DNA of 43,144 nt from a virus. Positions 19,301 through 27,819 of the stretch are shown one piece after another. The DNA lies in the IMG/VR virus record IMGVR_UViG_3300023180_000123, positions 1-43,144 of that record; one strand, 5' to 3'. The notes under the pieces are model-generated. The model was not told the DNA's origin, did not search any database, and saw only the letters and a program-made list of their open reading frames with translations. Both the position numbers and the translations under genes were made by a program. How positions within the stretch are numbered: position 1 is the stretch's first letter; each line of letters starts with the position of its first letter.

Positions 19301-22300
19301 GTTCCAGTCACTTGTTTTAAATCCTACAAGTTTAATACGCTTTTGTCTGTATCCTGCTTCTTGATCATATAACACATCACCAAAAGAACTTCTGTCATCA
19401 AATACGATAACGTGTTCATGTTGTACAAGATTAAGAACAGCAAAATAAATTCCTCTTGCTGTGTCTTTAGGACTTAGATAAAATTTTCCTTTGGATCTAA
19501 TTGTTGAAATACTATCCTTAGGCATCGGATTACCGTTTGCAGTAAGAATACTATATTCATAAAAACTATTCAATACATTGTCGACCTGACCAGTTGTGTA
19601 ATTAAATTCAATTTGTTCAGCAAAAGGCGATAACGAAATAATTGTTCCTTCGGCCCATTTTTGTGTTACCCAGAATAAAAATTCTTTTCCGCTTAGATCC
19701 CAATTTTGCATTTGTAGGCTTTCTTTTTGATAATTGTCAAAAACAAAACCTAAACTTTCTAAATATTTTCCGTATCCAATAATAACGTCATAGACTTCTT
19801 GTATTCTTGTAAATTTTGTACCATATTGTACTTCAGTAATTCTATCACTAAATTTAGTTGCTTTGGTAACTTCTGCTCCGCCGCTTGTTGGAACTTCTGG
19901 TACAGAAGCAAATTTAGAAGAATCAAATGTTGATGTGCTAGTATGATTTTCTTTTACTCTATAATACTGATCTAAAAACTCAACAATTTGTCCTACACCA
20001 TAAAATTTTTCTTCATCCCATTGAACGGTTTTAGCCTGTTCTCCGCCAACATTAATTGCTGGATCATTTTTACTAAAGATAGGTTGAAAGATATTAAAGT
20101 AAGGTCTTAATTTATCATACCCTCGAAGAATAAATCCGTCGGTTGCTTTTTCAACAATTATACCACTGATCCTTGCACTTTCTACCGGATTAGATTTTCT
20201 TAAAACAAGTGTATAGTTTTCTTCTGGAAGAAAAATACTATTGTCAGCACGATTTGGATTTGAACTTTCCGCTAACACCCTTAAACGTTTTTTGTTTGCG
20301 AAACCGCCCAACTTATATGCTAGATTCATTGAAGTATTTGTAATTTGACTATAATACTCGTCATTTACATCTTTTCCTAAACCTTTTAGGAAATCTGTTA
20401 TCATTATATGATAACCTGTGCCTTTAAATCTAACATTATTATAGTATAACCCGTCAACTTTTACTTCAGGGAAACTTAATATTTTTCCACTATCTTTATA
20501 AATCAAGTTACCACTTGCTGTAATTACATTCTGATTTGTGTCAAATAATGAGCCAAAATACTTTGCTGGTCTCATTAATGCCATTGCAATTTGTAATGCA
20601 AAAGGATACCAACTAGATTTTCTCCACGCTGTTTCAGCAGGGCCTTGATCTCCATATTTCCAAGGATTGGTAACATTAACAATGCTAAATCCTTTTAGTA
20701 TGTTAACCCTTGATGGGTCAATTAAATCACCGTACTCGTCAACTGGAATATTTTTGCTTAATCCAGGTCTTGCATAAGTTTCGTCGATGTATGTTCCTGC
20801 AGGATCTTTAATTCTACCTGCTTCGATATCGTCCCATAAAATTTTGTTACCATTTGTATATGGTGCTTTACCATAAACATCGTCCCACCAAGTAGGCTTT
20901 AATGTCATACCTAACATTTCCCATGGATGCGTATGTGGACGATCGGTGTCAAAATAATGTTTATAAATTCCTCTCCAAAATCCTGGAACAGGTTTATTAT
21001 CTAAATTTACAACCGTATTGTAATTGTAACTAAACGGTTTTTCTAAATCTGTTGTGGTATTTGTTTCAGCATCAATATTAAAAATTGATTTCCACTGACC
21101 AAAATCGTTTCTCAAAACAGAATTAAATTCTGCTGATGTGTAACGTGTTTTTCTATATTGTCCTGGTATCTCGTCGAAAATATCTAAAACATTTTTATTA
21201 TAATCAACTTTAATATTATTGTAGACACGCTTTTCAAATTCTAATAGTAATGCATCACGCTCGTCACCGTATGTTTTTATTAGTGATCCGTCATGACCTT
21301 GTAACATTTCTTGTGGTGTTGCATAAGTGTTATCAACAAATATTTCTGGTTTGTACTTAGGATACAATCCTAACTTTGTAGGAGTGTTTGGAATTACATT
21401 ACCTGTTGTATCGTAATCAGTAATTGTAACTTTGTCGCCTGTTTTTAAAGTTCTTTTAATTGATACGGTATTATCAATACCATCAAATGTATAATCATCG
21501 TGTGCAATTAACTGCTCATCATTTAGATAAACGTAAATCGATCTATCACTAATTGTATCTAATTTGTATGCACTATCAATACCAAACACATTCTGTGTTG
21601 CTGTGTTTACGGTATAATTTCTAACAGAAACCTTTTTACCATATCCAGCCATATCACTATAAAAGTAACTGCTGTTTGGTTTTTTATCAACCCCTAGTGC
21701 ATATAAAATATTATCGACATCAACTTTTACATCGCCTGTTAATGCTGTTTCGTTTACTTTTTCTAAAAACTTGTCTTTAAAGAAAGAATAATCATTGGCG
21801 TTTTTTCTAATAGCATTTATAAAATTAACACTTTCAAGATTTAGTCCTACTAATGCTGAAAGTAACGATCCTTTATGCTTGACATATCGTAGACCGTCTC
21901 TATAGATATCATTTAAGTCTCTAGAATTATTAATACCATTTACATTACCAACTAGAGCAGAATTGTTTAAAAATATTGTTCTAAAATGATCTGTTACACT
22001 ACCAAGAGTAAATGTTTTTAAATCATTGTTTTCTGCATTGTTTGTTAAGTTAATTGGAGGCTCGTAGAAGCCTTGATCATTTGGTAATTGATCAGTTTTA
22101 ATTTTTAATGTAACTTTAGAATTTGCAGGAATAGCATTTATAAATGCTAGATTATAAACACCTCTAATAGTATCAATTTCTTTTGTAAAGTCTGTTACTT
22201 CTTTTAAAATCTTTCCCGAATATTCAACAACAATATCTAAATTATATTTCCAAGGTGTGTCAATACAAGTAACTGAAAGTGTTTTGGTTTCTTCAGTAAC

Positions 22301-24304
22301 ATTCAATATTTGTTGAATTCTCTGTTCGGTAGTTTTACCTTTAACAATCTGCCAACCGCTAACAAACAACGAAGTTCCGTCCTCGTTATTAATTTTTGCT
22401 AGACCGCTTGCAGTATCTACGTTATATTTTATTTCATTTGAAATGTAATTAAAAAGAGAATCGTCCCAATCAAAGTTAAATGTAATATCGCCAACGTTAT
22501 TAATATTCTGATAAGAAATAGGAAACCCTAATGCACTATCGTTGGTTCCGGTTCCTTTTTTATAACTTGCAATAGCGTTACCAATAAATGTTGTAGAAGG
22601 ATATGCTGTTTCATCGGAAAATGCAACACCGGTTGAATTGTACAATTCAAAAAGCGGAGATTGATTTAATGATGTTTTTTGTTGTCCTTTAATCCACTGA
22701 GTTCCGTTAAAATACCAACTAGAACCTTTATTATTTTTTCCGTCTTTTACAACAATACCTTGACCATTCGTAGGAGTTGTTCTTTCGATTAAATGAATTC
22801 TTTCTACGCCGTCATACTTTACTAGATCCACTTCGAAAATTTTACCTTTTACGGTAATGTCCGGATCAGCATTAAATGATACTAGCATTCCTTTTCTAAT
22901 TAACACTTCGTCAATATGATAACCAATTGCACCTTCGACATTGCTAAATGCATCTTTGGTGTTTGTATCAATTAGATCGATATTTTGTAAACCAGTTGTA
23001 GCAAAATTATGTAATTGTAAATTTGCTTTAAATTCTAAGATTGGTCTAATTGCTCTATAGTTTTCATCAAGCACAGGTGTTGCACGATTGTATTCTGCTG
23101 TTTTTTCGATTACATCTTTATGCACCCATCTATTGTATCTAGACCATGGATTTTTATCAATTGCCGCTCTATTGATTGTAACATATTCCGGAGTTAACGG
23201 ACTATTTTCTGTATCATCATACGGAGTATCATCAAATGGATCAACGTCAAATTCATAGTCCTGATTTTGAGAATAAGACTCAGGTGTTGTTAATTGGCTT
23301 TCGTCAATTAATTTTATCGATGACCCAACTCCCTCGACATAAAAGTTTTTATTTTTATATTTTGATGGAAGAACTTCGCCAATAAATTGAACACGCATTC
23401 CGTTAGTAAATTCAACATTGTTTTTACTTTTAAAAGTTGGCTTACCAATAATTTCTTCATCAACATTAATTTTAAAATCATCTTGAGCATTTCTTACTTC
23501 AAAATACCCTTGCATGTTCTGATGATATTGACATGCATAAAAAATTCTATCAGGTGCATCAATTGGCACCGTAATTTCAACAATACCAACATCTGTTCCG
23601 TTATTAGTAACGCCTGTATTATAACGATCACCAATTCCTGTTGTTAATGCTGTTTTAAGATTAAACGGATGTCCTTGGGCGTCGATTTCAAATTTATATG
23701 TTGCACCTCTGTATAAAGTTATAGTTGGATTTTTTGAAAATCCGTTTGGTGTAAACACATAAGCGTTTTGTCCATCATTAGTAACTTTATAAGTACTGAC
23801 CGATCCGCCAGCGTCACCTGATACAAGAACAGGAGATGGTCCTTCTGGCATCCAATAATATTGTCTGTAGTTTACAAACTTGTCAAAATCAAATAACGGG
23901 TTCCATGCATAATATTCTGATTCAAATAGTCTATCATGATTTTTTGTATTTCCGTTAAAAAATTTAACTTGATTAACTAGGTCATCGTATGTTGCTACCC
24001 ATTTAAAAACATCTTCTTTAGGTTCTTTGATTATTGCTGACGGTAGGAAGTTATATCTTCTTCTATTTGCTGTTGGCTCTGTAAGGTAGTTGTCGTTGGC
24101 TTTTGAATTTTCAGTATTTCTAGCACCAACAAAACCGTTAATTCTTTCAAGGGTGCCTGTTGATATTAAAGCGTCAAGGGTACTTCCAAGAAACTTTTTG
24201 TTTGCTTCCGTACGAAAGAACATAGGTAATAGATCAGCACTATTACGTAATTTGTCCTTGTTTTCTATATTTACAGGAGTACTTTCGTTCTCACTATATG
24301 CCAT
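10364..24304 (-). CDS. giant multidomain virion protein (4,646 residues; cupredoxin-like, FG-GAP and YHYH domains)
   Basis: A single uninterrupted frame of 13.9 kb immediately after gp6, where T4 has gp7 and gp8. Residues 20-165 form a baseplate-anchor-like region (LPMFFRTEANKKFL, LERINGF). Residues about 175-268 are a cupredoxin-like domain with possible copper ligands H212, C258, H261, M264 (CQYHQNM). Residues about 2105-2570 are a beta-propeller of FG-GAP/integrin-type repeats (IIVGAPDFGDEG, IIAGAPYAS, MHVGAPGANTNAG, LVISAPGKDNGG, LVIGAPYGDD, IYIGAPGAD). Three GAGYTxAP modules lie near 2975, 3325 and 3622. A YHYH domain has its motif at 3464-3467 followed by VGYAFDGFPIYGPYG. From about 3780 to 4250 there are repeated adhesin-like modules (GDGxTxxF). 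The product is probably a peripheral baseplate or fibre-network protein that binds host or matrix. No frameshift or stop was seen. The function is inferred. Confidence 0.85.
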   Translation of the reverse strand: MAYSENESTPVNIENKDKLRNSADLLPMFFRTEANKKFLGSTLDALISTGTLERINGFVGARNTENSKANDNYLTEPTANRRRYNFLPSAIIKEPKEDVFKWVATYDDLVNQVKFFNGNTKNHDRLFESEYYAWNPLFDFDKFVNYRQYYWMPEGPSPVLVSGDAGGSVSTYKVTNDGQNAYVFTPNGFSKNPTITLYRGATYKFEIDAQGHPFNLKTALTTGIGDRYNTGVTNNGTDVGIVEITVPIDAPDRIFYACQYHQNMQGYFEVRNAQDDFKINVDEEIIGKPTFKSKNNVEFTNGMRVQFIGEVLPSKYKNKNFYVEGVGSSIKLIDESQLTTPESYSQNQDYEFDVDPFDDTPYDDTENSPLTPEYVTINRAAIDKNPWSRYNRWVHKDVIEKTAEYNRATPVLDENYRAIRPILEFKANLQLHNFATTGLQNIDLIDTNTKDAFSNVEGAIGYHIDEVLIRKGMLVSFNADPDITVKGKIFEVDLVKYDGVERIHLIERTTPTNGQGIVVKDGKNNKGSSWYFNGTQWIKGQQKTSLNQSPLFELYNSTGVAFSDETAYPSTTFIGNAIASYKKGTGTNDSALGFPISYQNINNVGDITFNFDWDDSLFNYISNEIKYNVDTASGLAKINNEDGTSLFVSGWQIVKGKTTEQRIQQILNVTEETKTLSVTCIDTPWKYNLDIVVEYSGKILKEVTDFTKEIDTIRGVYNLAFINAIPANSKVTLKIKTDQLPNDQGFYEPPINLTNNAENNDLKTFTLGSVTDHFRTIFLNNSALVGNVNGINNSRDLNDIYRDGLRYVKHKGSLLSALVGLNLESVNFINAIRKNANDYSFFKDKFLEKVNETALTGDVKVDVDNILYALGVDKKPNSSYFYSDMAGYGKKVSVRNYTVNTATQNVFGIDSAYKLDTISDRSIYVYLNDEQLIAHDDYTFDGIDNTVSIKRTLKTGDKVTITDYDTTGNVIPNTPTKLGLYPKYKPEIFVDNTYATPQEMLQGHDGSLIKTYGDERDALLLEFEKRVYNNIKVDYNKNVLDIFDEIPGQYRKTRYTSAEFNSVLRNDFGQWKSIFNIDAETNTTTDLEKPFSYNYNTVVNLDNKPVPGFWRGIYKHYFDTDRPHTHPWEMLGMTLKPTWWDDVYGKAPYTNGNKILWDDIEAGRIKDPAGTYIDETYARPGLSKNIPVDEYGDLIDPSRVNILKGFSIVNVTNPWKYGDQGPAETAWRKSSWYPFALQIAMALMRPAKYFGSLFDTNQNVITASGNLIYKDSGKILSFPEVKVDGLYYNNVRFKGTGYHIMITDFLKGLGKDVNDEYYSQITNTSMNLAYKLGGFANKKRLRVLAESSNPNRADNSIFLPEENYTLVLRKSNPVESARISGIIVEKATDGFILRGYDKLRPYFNIFQPIFSKNDPAINVGGEQAKTVQWDEEKFYGVGQIVEFLDQYYRVKENHTSTSTFDSSKFASVPEVPTSGGAEVTKATKFSDRITEVQYGTKFTRIQEVYDVIIGYGKYLESLGFVFDNYQKESLQMQNWDLSGKEFLFWVTQKWAEGTIISLSPFAEQIEFNYTTGQVDNVLNSFYEYSILTANGNPMPKDSISTIRSKGKFYLSPKDTARGIYFAVLNLVQHEHVIVFDDRSSFGDVLYDQEAGYRQKRIKLVGFKTSDWNGDFVTPGFVFDEAVIQDWKPGWDYNIGDVVRFKSKFYSASKFLPGQSAFIYEDWVFIGDKPVAELLPNLDYKAYSYEDFYSLESENFDTEATELAQHLIGYQKRSYLDNLVVDDIAQYKFYQGYIKEKGTKNAIDKIQRLEIDGVSTDVEVDEIWAFRIGSLGSNSTIKELELPLNERLNVENPQPYEFVNTKRTADTSSNVIQVLPRELTVKPSNYVSTPWPVYNFNEDGVSLTSVLKLPYAGYARLDDVNMTLFNKNELQTNSVVPTLSKGDTIWVAKDDNDTWAIYRLIVSDARLINTEDNPVSIDNGSMVLHTNIPHGLVEGTTISIKDFDPQINGVHVVTEIRDLTSFTIATDLLSVNLADDSATGAIIEFINARVSNSNDINNVRNVSEFVEGSKIWADNDTTGKWIVYEKTKAFVENEYGAPATADRIRYGQVIKYANQGRTIIVGAPDFGDEGSVNILRRKTNTSIATLEQNQGYTISDNPSDDLVAGTSPKFGFSIDVTSDGNRIIAGAPYASNVKQTTDVTRPGFIYADIASTPSAFSNQGIVKVSKYDSVSNLYETEYVIASQSPANNEAFGFSVAIGATKMHVGAPGANTNAGKVYSYTLGTATDGSTLDWQVAQFPTIQNPETLNADDQFGYSMVMTDDQEILVISAPGKDNGGELNTGAVYVYRLVGNEYDLVQTINTSTISELATGDRLGTSLAISKKGETLVIGAPYGDDTETNQGEVYIFENTSDESTKDMYSFVQKLTSPKATGGESFGSTLAVNPTGTSVVIGAASGKNVITTTVDKYKEAYDDSFTRFGTIYVNDPASGEKDVATTFDAGSTAIVDKVEGSGTAYTYTKLGDYFVYGQKLNNSNAGPNDEFGMGLAYSETSIYIGAPGADPVQGNYTGSLFVYQKQATAGWNTLRQQDDLTDPYSIGKTFTYRTDKLKVVDFLETIDPIKGKLPYLVEGEITFKSEKDPATYTASDRTDVNVDRLTHWTDPHVGELWWDLSSVKFLWYEQGDIEYRLNNWGGVFPGSQIDIYEWVETDLLPSEWNAIADTNEGVTSGFSGNTKYDDNTYVLKRVYNPSTGNFVNRYYYWVRNSVIIPEGNYNRHLPAREIATIIASPQAYGLKTLQLLSKESFSLSNIKTTLSDNNVSLSVQYREIKTDIPEHNEWLLVGEKQKDKIDYPSIVNKFFDSLVGFDDQGNAVPDPNLPPQKKYGISTRPRQSMFVNRLKAVKALMKYTNDLMAKHRIVDQKDISGLFVSDPQPNDASGKYDVKIDEVEDLQNLKTQDLVQATAKANIVNGRIKSVTITNSGYGYTIAPQVEVSAEGTGAKLRSTIDSDGRVTSIEVLREGRNYTFGNIHMRPFKALVNSDSTAGNYWTMYEWRDAVGEWVRTNTQTFDLTRFWDYADYIVDGFNVDSIINFKISAPYKLDTISPVVGDLVQIDNAGDGNKVILQRVESNGTWNNDYDIMFKSNSTIKFNNNLFDYSGLSFGFAGEETFDQNLFDEQPNEETRLILNVLNKNIFVDDLKFAWNEMFFIGLRYAISEQSFIDWAFKTSLIDIKNNLGGFSRKINYNIQDPSFLQDYIDEVKPYSSTLREYVIGYDNLENNPIGTTDFDLPSFFDKETGTWNVINEKSDLVTSQPYVNWFDNYKYNVARIEISDPGAGYTEAPIIVISGGRENKPSIVQTTPFRELVTTDYDNLYFYVDSTGIPDHSFVQTNVEKQNFVFQIPRFPAVPTTKTELPLGPVAVAVNGVAIFNAKAAETETLNGTTYTINAVESHEELGIDDGSGHPQEDGIYHYHSDPIKVYDKNSSVHSPIVGYAFDGFPIYGPYGFNTSNDQSVRRITSSYRLKTKLRADGSTPNGRYVEDFEYVSGLGDLDENNGRFVRTPEYPSGTYAYFITIDNNGEPAYPYIIGQSYHGTALLPNGNGRMPQSGNVNATAKAYISRSTVGQIIVEDSGAGYTQAPVVTVTGGGGEVTRTAKAVAILENKKVRTNSTKIKFDRIKSIKNILNESAVDQYTSKKGQITYQLTFLPTLDKRDFDISINNETVYIENFDVSIKTSTEFTYKKQQGYITLKEPPEERATVRITYKKSINLMNAVDRIDYYYSPTDGMPGKDPAQLMTGVEYPGVLVQGLDFGVSVGWDGLPWFSHGWDTFSGGNTDYAFRADGSTQSFLLPYIPEDKQEINVYFDGVRQDPTNTATIIGDGNTQTFNLGITPADGVLVVFRESTSDGSLTPTDVNNLDTIIQGGNFAYSTATGARPEDISLDGDGFVTPDTSHAPEEVVPGQMFDAVDMKIYNSPADGSPIIETSRYFGDGTTLTFGFNRYPGTNDSIYVTVAGEYIHPDNYTINYEDKTITLNGIDAPETTELVTVQTLNVAGSKILERATFVGDGSSTEFLMSARYEDVKSAFVTVNGQVKDYVIRKNSETSGAIIDLVNPPVEANKVIQVVALSGVDKTFSEIKTDVFITDGSSIEYRLSQTPDKIEPFHSMAIVEANGERLKAPDTIYYVSNGITLDYLVSQDPSYPAFSLALGELEVHQNGVKLVPIADYQFDTATNLITFYSGNLEAGDVIAITILRNHDYEIKKHNDEDSTGAGYITLIGNSYNDSTGFEQGTEIRVTTFTNHDANLMRKEVFNGQLGGNYTIARRAVDSNYVWVELDGKPLVADRDYKVMDDGYTIYVDNKFEQLPTSRVVITSFSEDISYDAVGYRVFNDMLNRTHFKRISKQDITKLTQDLDIADTEIIVDDASFFETPSPERRVPGVIWINKERIEFYKIDGNKLQQITRGTLGTGVAQKYKSGTEVIDAGPTQTMPYKDTINVFEVVVRDGLPNGKQVHVLETLNITSSANAHDQVEVYVGGRKLQKPTISANPITKHNTEIAFDSNEISSFGVASDVIQVPEYTIEPVGDSVAKGYYKLVLRDLPVDGTEIKVIQRQGKVWYSQGTTTATNGVTLQRTDSPQSKFLLERTSGLPVINIRE

Positions 24305-24318
24305 TTATAACACCCCGT

Positions 24319-27300
24319 TTAATAAGTTGTATCACTACTATTTGCCGTAGTTGACACTTGTATTTCACCAACACTATCAATTGCAGTTACAACATTGCCT
24401 GTTGCTTTTAAATTTGTTGCTGTAATTTGATCGATAATATCAATGTTATCAACGGTAGCGGTGCTAATGAAAACCTCATCTGCTTTGCTTGTAATCTGAT
24501 ACATTGATCCAAAACTTTGTGTATTCGATCTTGGAACAATAACAAAGTTAGCAACATCTGGTGTTGTTTCTTTTTGAATATACGTTGCTAATTCAGTAAA
24601 ATAAAAACTATCACCAAAGTCCCAGTTTTCAATATCAAAGAAATCATTTATAGCAGTAATTACTTTACTTTTAATTTCATTATCGCTGATTGTTGATCTT
24701 TCATTTTTAACAATCTTAAATGTTGCTTGTAATGATGTATCAGCATCAGCACCAAATAATGGTCTATAGTTTACAGAATGATATATGACTTCATCTGATA
24801 AACTTTTCACAGGATCAAGCACAGGTGCAAGTTCTTGTTTAAGACTTTGAGAGGTTGGTGCTACTGGTAAAGTTCCAACACCGTTTACGTATGCTCTAAA
24901 ATCGTCATCATATGTTTTAGTTAAAACGTACATATCAATAATGTTTGTCTTGCTCGGATCAATACGTCTATCATTTTGTGCATTATGAATGTATTGGAAT
25001 TTAAGTTGATCTCTGCCAGGTCTAGCAAAATAACTTGTGTCTAAATCTAGCGTTCCTGTTGTTTTGTTGTAAACCTTAATAACGTCTTCTAAATCATTAT
25101 AGAAATAAAACAACTGACCATTTGTGTACGGATCTAAGTCTGTTACATTAGCCTCTCTGTCAAAGATAATAAAGTTTTTAGTATCTACCTTTTGTGTTAC
25201 TTGATATCCTTCGATTGTTGTTGTTTTAAAGAATACAAAGTTAGTTAGATAACCTCTATTATCTTCTGTAGAAGGTTTTACAATATTAATAAATGAATCT
25301 GGATCATCTATCATTCCGTCATCATCACCGTCATAAAAATTAACACGCACTCTGTTTGTTTCTTCAAAGCCGTCTGTATTTCTAATACTACCAACAATTT
25401 CCCATTGATAGTCTTTTTGTAATATTCCATCCAAAACAGGATCTTCATTAACTTTTAATACTTTGATCTGATCTTTAATTACTACACCTGTTTCACTATC
25501 AAACTTCTTAACACCTAGATCGACAAAAAATTGAATTAAATTTTCACTTTCAAATCTGTAATCTAGACCTCTATAAGTTACCGAATATGTTTCTCCGTCG
25601 GTTTCAAATAATACAAACCAACTTTTATCCGCTTTTGCTCCTGTTGTATCACCTTGACGTTCTAAACTAAAATCGTCTTTTGTGTTTAGGTTAGCATTAA
25701 CAATAATTTTCCAAGTCTGTGTTTCTTGGTCATAACGAATACCAAATGTTTTATAGTTAAACACTAAATCAACTAATTGTGTTTCTAACTCAACTGGCAA
25801 GTTTGTAACAATAGGTGGTACTAATTCTTGTGGAATCGCAAGTGATGGAATATTTTCGCTTAATACAACAGGTCCTGTTCCGTCATCTAATGCACCTTTT
25901 CCGCTATTAGAACCGTCACCATTTACCTGAATAACCTTTGTCCAAATATAATCTGTTGTCTTTTTTGTTTTTGTATCAGTTAATGTTCCGTCTGGTAAGA
26001 AATACTTACCTGTTGGCGGAATAAACTTGATCATTGTATCTGGTTTGATATATTGGAAGTTGTTACTGGTAAAACTACCTACCGTAACCGGTGCGCCATT
26101 AATATTATTTCGGAAAAAGCCTGTGCTACCATTAGAAATAGTGGTTGCTAAAGTCCAATCAATATTAATATCACCTGTAATTACCCTTGGGAACTTATCC
26201 AAGTAAAATGCTTTTGTTGGTAAACTTTCAACAACCGGCTCAACTTGATTTCTAATTACTCCTAAAATATCATTTCTTGTTTGCCAAGTAAATGTAAAAT
26301 CATTCTCGAAATAATTTTTATATAGAATGCCATCATCGGCAATTAAGTTTGTTGTTGAATACTTTCCTGTAGGATCTGTAATTTCAAATTGTCTTGAAAT
26401 TCCAGAACTTGTTCTGTTAACTGATTTTACTTTAACAACGCTGTTACTTGCAGACAATGGAAACGCATTGTAATCTTCACCGGTAACCATTCTATTTTGT
26501 GTGTAGAATGCCTGTGGTGCATTTGTTCTAATGTCCTCTGTTGTTTCTCTTGTTGTTGCATTAGTAACCGTTGACTGCAAACCTAACTGAAGTGTTAGTG
26601 TATTACCTTGTCCTGTTTTACTAAAGTAAGGAATAGTTAAAATAATATTTTGCATGTCGGTTGGTCTAATAGTATAACTTAAACCATTTGTACTTCTAAA
26701 ATAAACTCTAAAGTTTCCTTTAGGTAACTCTCCAAAATTACCATCTGCAAAATTTAAACTAATTTGATCGTCATTTCTAGTAATAACACTATAAATTGAT
26801 CTTGTTTTTTTATTAATGCTGTTGTAAATTACATTGCTTCCGTAAACTGAATTTAAACTGGTCCATTCATTTACTAGATTATTATCTCTATCTCTTTCCC
26901 ATAACCATACATCTGTTTGATTAACATTAGGAACATCGATATTAACAATTTCGTTTGGACTTGGATCTGTAATTGTAAAATTACTATTTTGCATTTCACC
27001 TTGAACAAACTTTAGAAAGAATCCTGTGTTAGGAGAACTATTTCCTCGCTTGTCGTTTTTGTAAAGCATTGATAAAGTTGACCCTGGAAATGGTGATTGC
27101 TCATACAATTTTCCATCTTCTAAATATGAACTAGTAATTTCAAAATTCATATTTCTTCCAGCAACCGTTTTGCTAAATTCGTATATCGGAACATCTAAAT
27201 TTTGTGTGTTTAATTTGTATAGTTCTGTTGTAACGCCGTCGATAATATCTGATTGGTTTGGTTTTCCAAACACGGTAGTGCCGTTCATAGCACTATTCAT

Positions 27301-27777
27301 TATCACGGTAAATTGTTCTAACCAATTTGTATTTGTGTCATCATTCCAAGAAATAATTCTGTTTCCGATGTTGTTTCCTAAACTATCCTGTAAACTTTCA
27401 GTAGTTTGTACTCCAACAACTTTTAATACACCAGAAGCAGATGTGTTACGTTTAGGATTGTACCCTACAAGTCTTGCAAGACGCAATACTGATGTACGTC
27501 TTTCTGCCAATTCAATAAAGTTCTCTCTAGCATTTAAGTCAAATCTGTATGATAAACTCTGGCCTAAGAATGCAATAAGATCAATTAGTGCTAGATACTC
27601 AGTTGATTCAATGTAGTCATTAAAATCTTCCGGATAATTCTTACGAAGATAGTTGATCATAGTCCTACGTAGTGTAGGGAAGTCATACGAAGCAAAATTT
27701 GCATCTGCAAATGCACGATAAACCTTGCTCCAATCTTGGTTCGCTAATAGCGAATTTTGTCTATTCTTACTGGCCAT
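24319..27777 (-). CDS. 6: baseplate wedge subunit gp6-like
   Basis: A 1,152-residue protein that would form the inner iris of the baseplate, joining wedges around the hub. The identification rests on the N-terminal region (SKVYRAFADANFASYDFPTLRRTM, split by short gaps; NYPEDFNDYIESTEYLALID; SYRFDLNARENFIELAERR), which is highly typical of gp6/baseplate-J proteins of marine T4-like phages, and on its place after gp25. The C-terminal part (VKSLSDEVIYHSVNYRPLFG, then IKSKVITAINDFFDIENWDF) resembles the conserved gp6 C-terminal domain that dimerises in T4. T4 gp6 is about 660 residues; the long form with a central insertion is usual in marine relatives. An AATAAATA element lies six bases before the ATG, too close for a normal late promoter with leader. 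Confidence 0.88.
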   Translation of the reverse strand: MASKNRQNSLLANQDWSKVYRAFADANFASYDFPTLRRTMINYLRKNYPEDFNDYIESTEYLALIDLIAFLGQSLSYRFDLNARENFIELAERRTSVLRLARLVGYNPKRNTSASGVLKVVGVQTTESLQDSLGNNIGNRIISWNDDTNTNWLEQFTVIMNSAMNGTTVFGKPNQSDIIDGVTTELYKLNTQNLDVPIYEFSKTVAGRNMNFEITSSYLEDGKLYEQSPFPGSTLSMLYKNDKRGNSSPNTGFFLKFVQGEMQNSNFTITDPSPNEIVNIDVPNVNQTDVWLWERDRDNNLVNEWTSLNSVYGSNVIYNSINKKTRSIYSVITRNDDQISLNFADGNFGELPKGNFRVYFRSTNGLSYTIRPTDMQNIILTIPYFSKTGQGNTLTLQLGLQSTVTNATTRETTEDIRTNAPQAFYTQNRMVTGEDYNAFPLSASNSVVKVKSVNRTSSGISRQFEITDPTGKYSTTNLIADDGILYKNYFENDFTFTWQTRNDILGVIRNQVEPVVESLPTKAFYLDKFPRVITGDINIDWTLATTISNGSTGFFRNNINGAPVTVGSFTSNNFQYIKPDTMIKFIPPTGKYFLPDGTLTDTKTKKTTDYIWTKVIQVNGDGSNSGKGALDDGTGPVVLSENIPSLAIPQELVPPIVTNLPVELETQLVDLVFNYKTFGIRYDQETQTWKIIVNANLNTKDDFSLERQGDTTGAKADKSWFVLFETDGETYSVTYRGLDYRFESENLIQFFVDLGVKKFDSETGVVIKDQIKVLKVNEDPVLDGILQKDYQWEIVGSIRNTDGFEETNRVRVNFYDGDDDGMIDDPDSFINIVKPSTEDNRGYLTNFVFFKTTTIEGYQVTQKVDTKNFIIFDREANVTDLDPYTNGQLFYFYNDLEDVIKVYNKTTGTLDLDTSYFARPGRDQLKFQYIHNAQNDRRIDPSKTNIIDMYVLTKTYDDDFRAYVNGVGTLPVAPTSQSLKQELAPVLDPVKSLSDEVIYHSVNYRPLFGADADTSLQATFKIVKNERSTISDNEIKSKVITAINDFFDIENWDFGDSFYFTELATYIQKETTPDVANFVIVPRSNTQSFGSMYQITSKADEVFISTATVDNIDIIDQITATNLKATGNVVTAIDSVGEIQVSTTANSSDTTY

Positions 27778-27819
27778 AATGTTATTTATTTGATCGATTA
27801 ACCGCGTATATTATTTTTG

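Noticed and set aside
27170-27616. 148-codon open frame on the plus strand
   Set aside because: It lies wholly within gp6 on the other strand, its product is biased and unlike any domain, and there is no ribosome site.
27783-27790. AATAAATA as a late promoter for gp6
   Set aside because: It lies six bases from the ATG, so a transcript would have no leader; gp6 is more likely read from upstream. The motif is common in AT-rich DNA.
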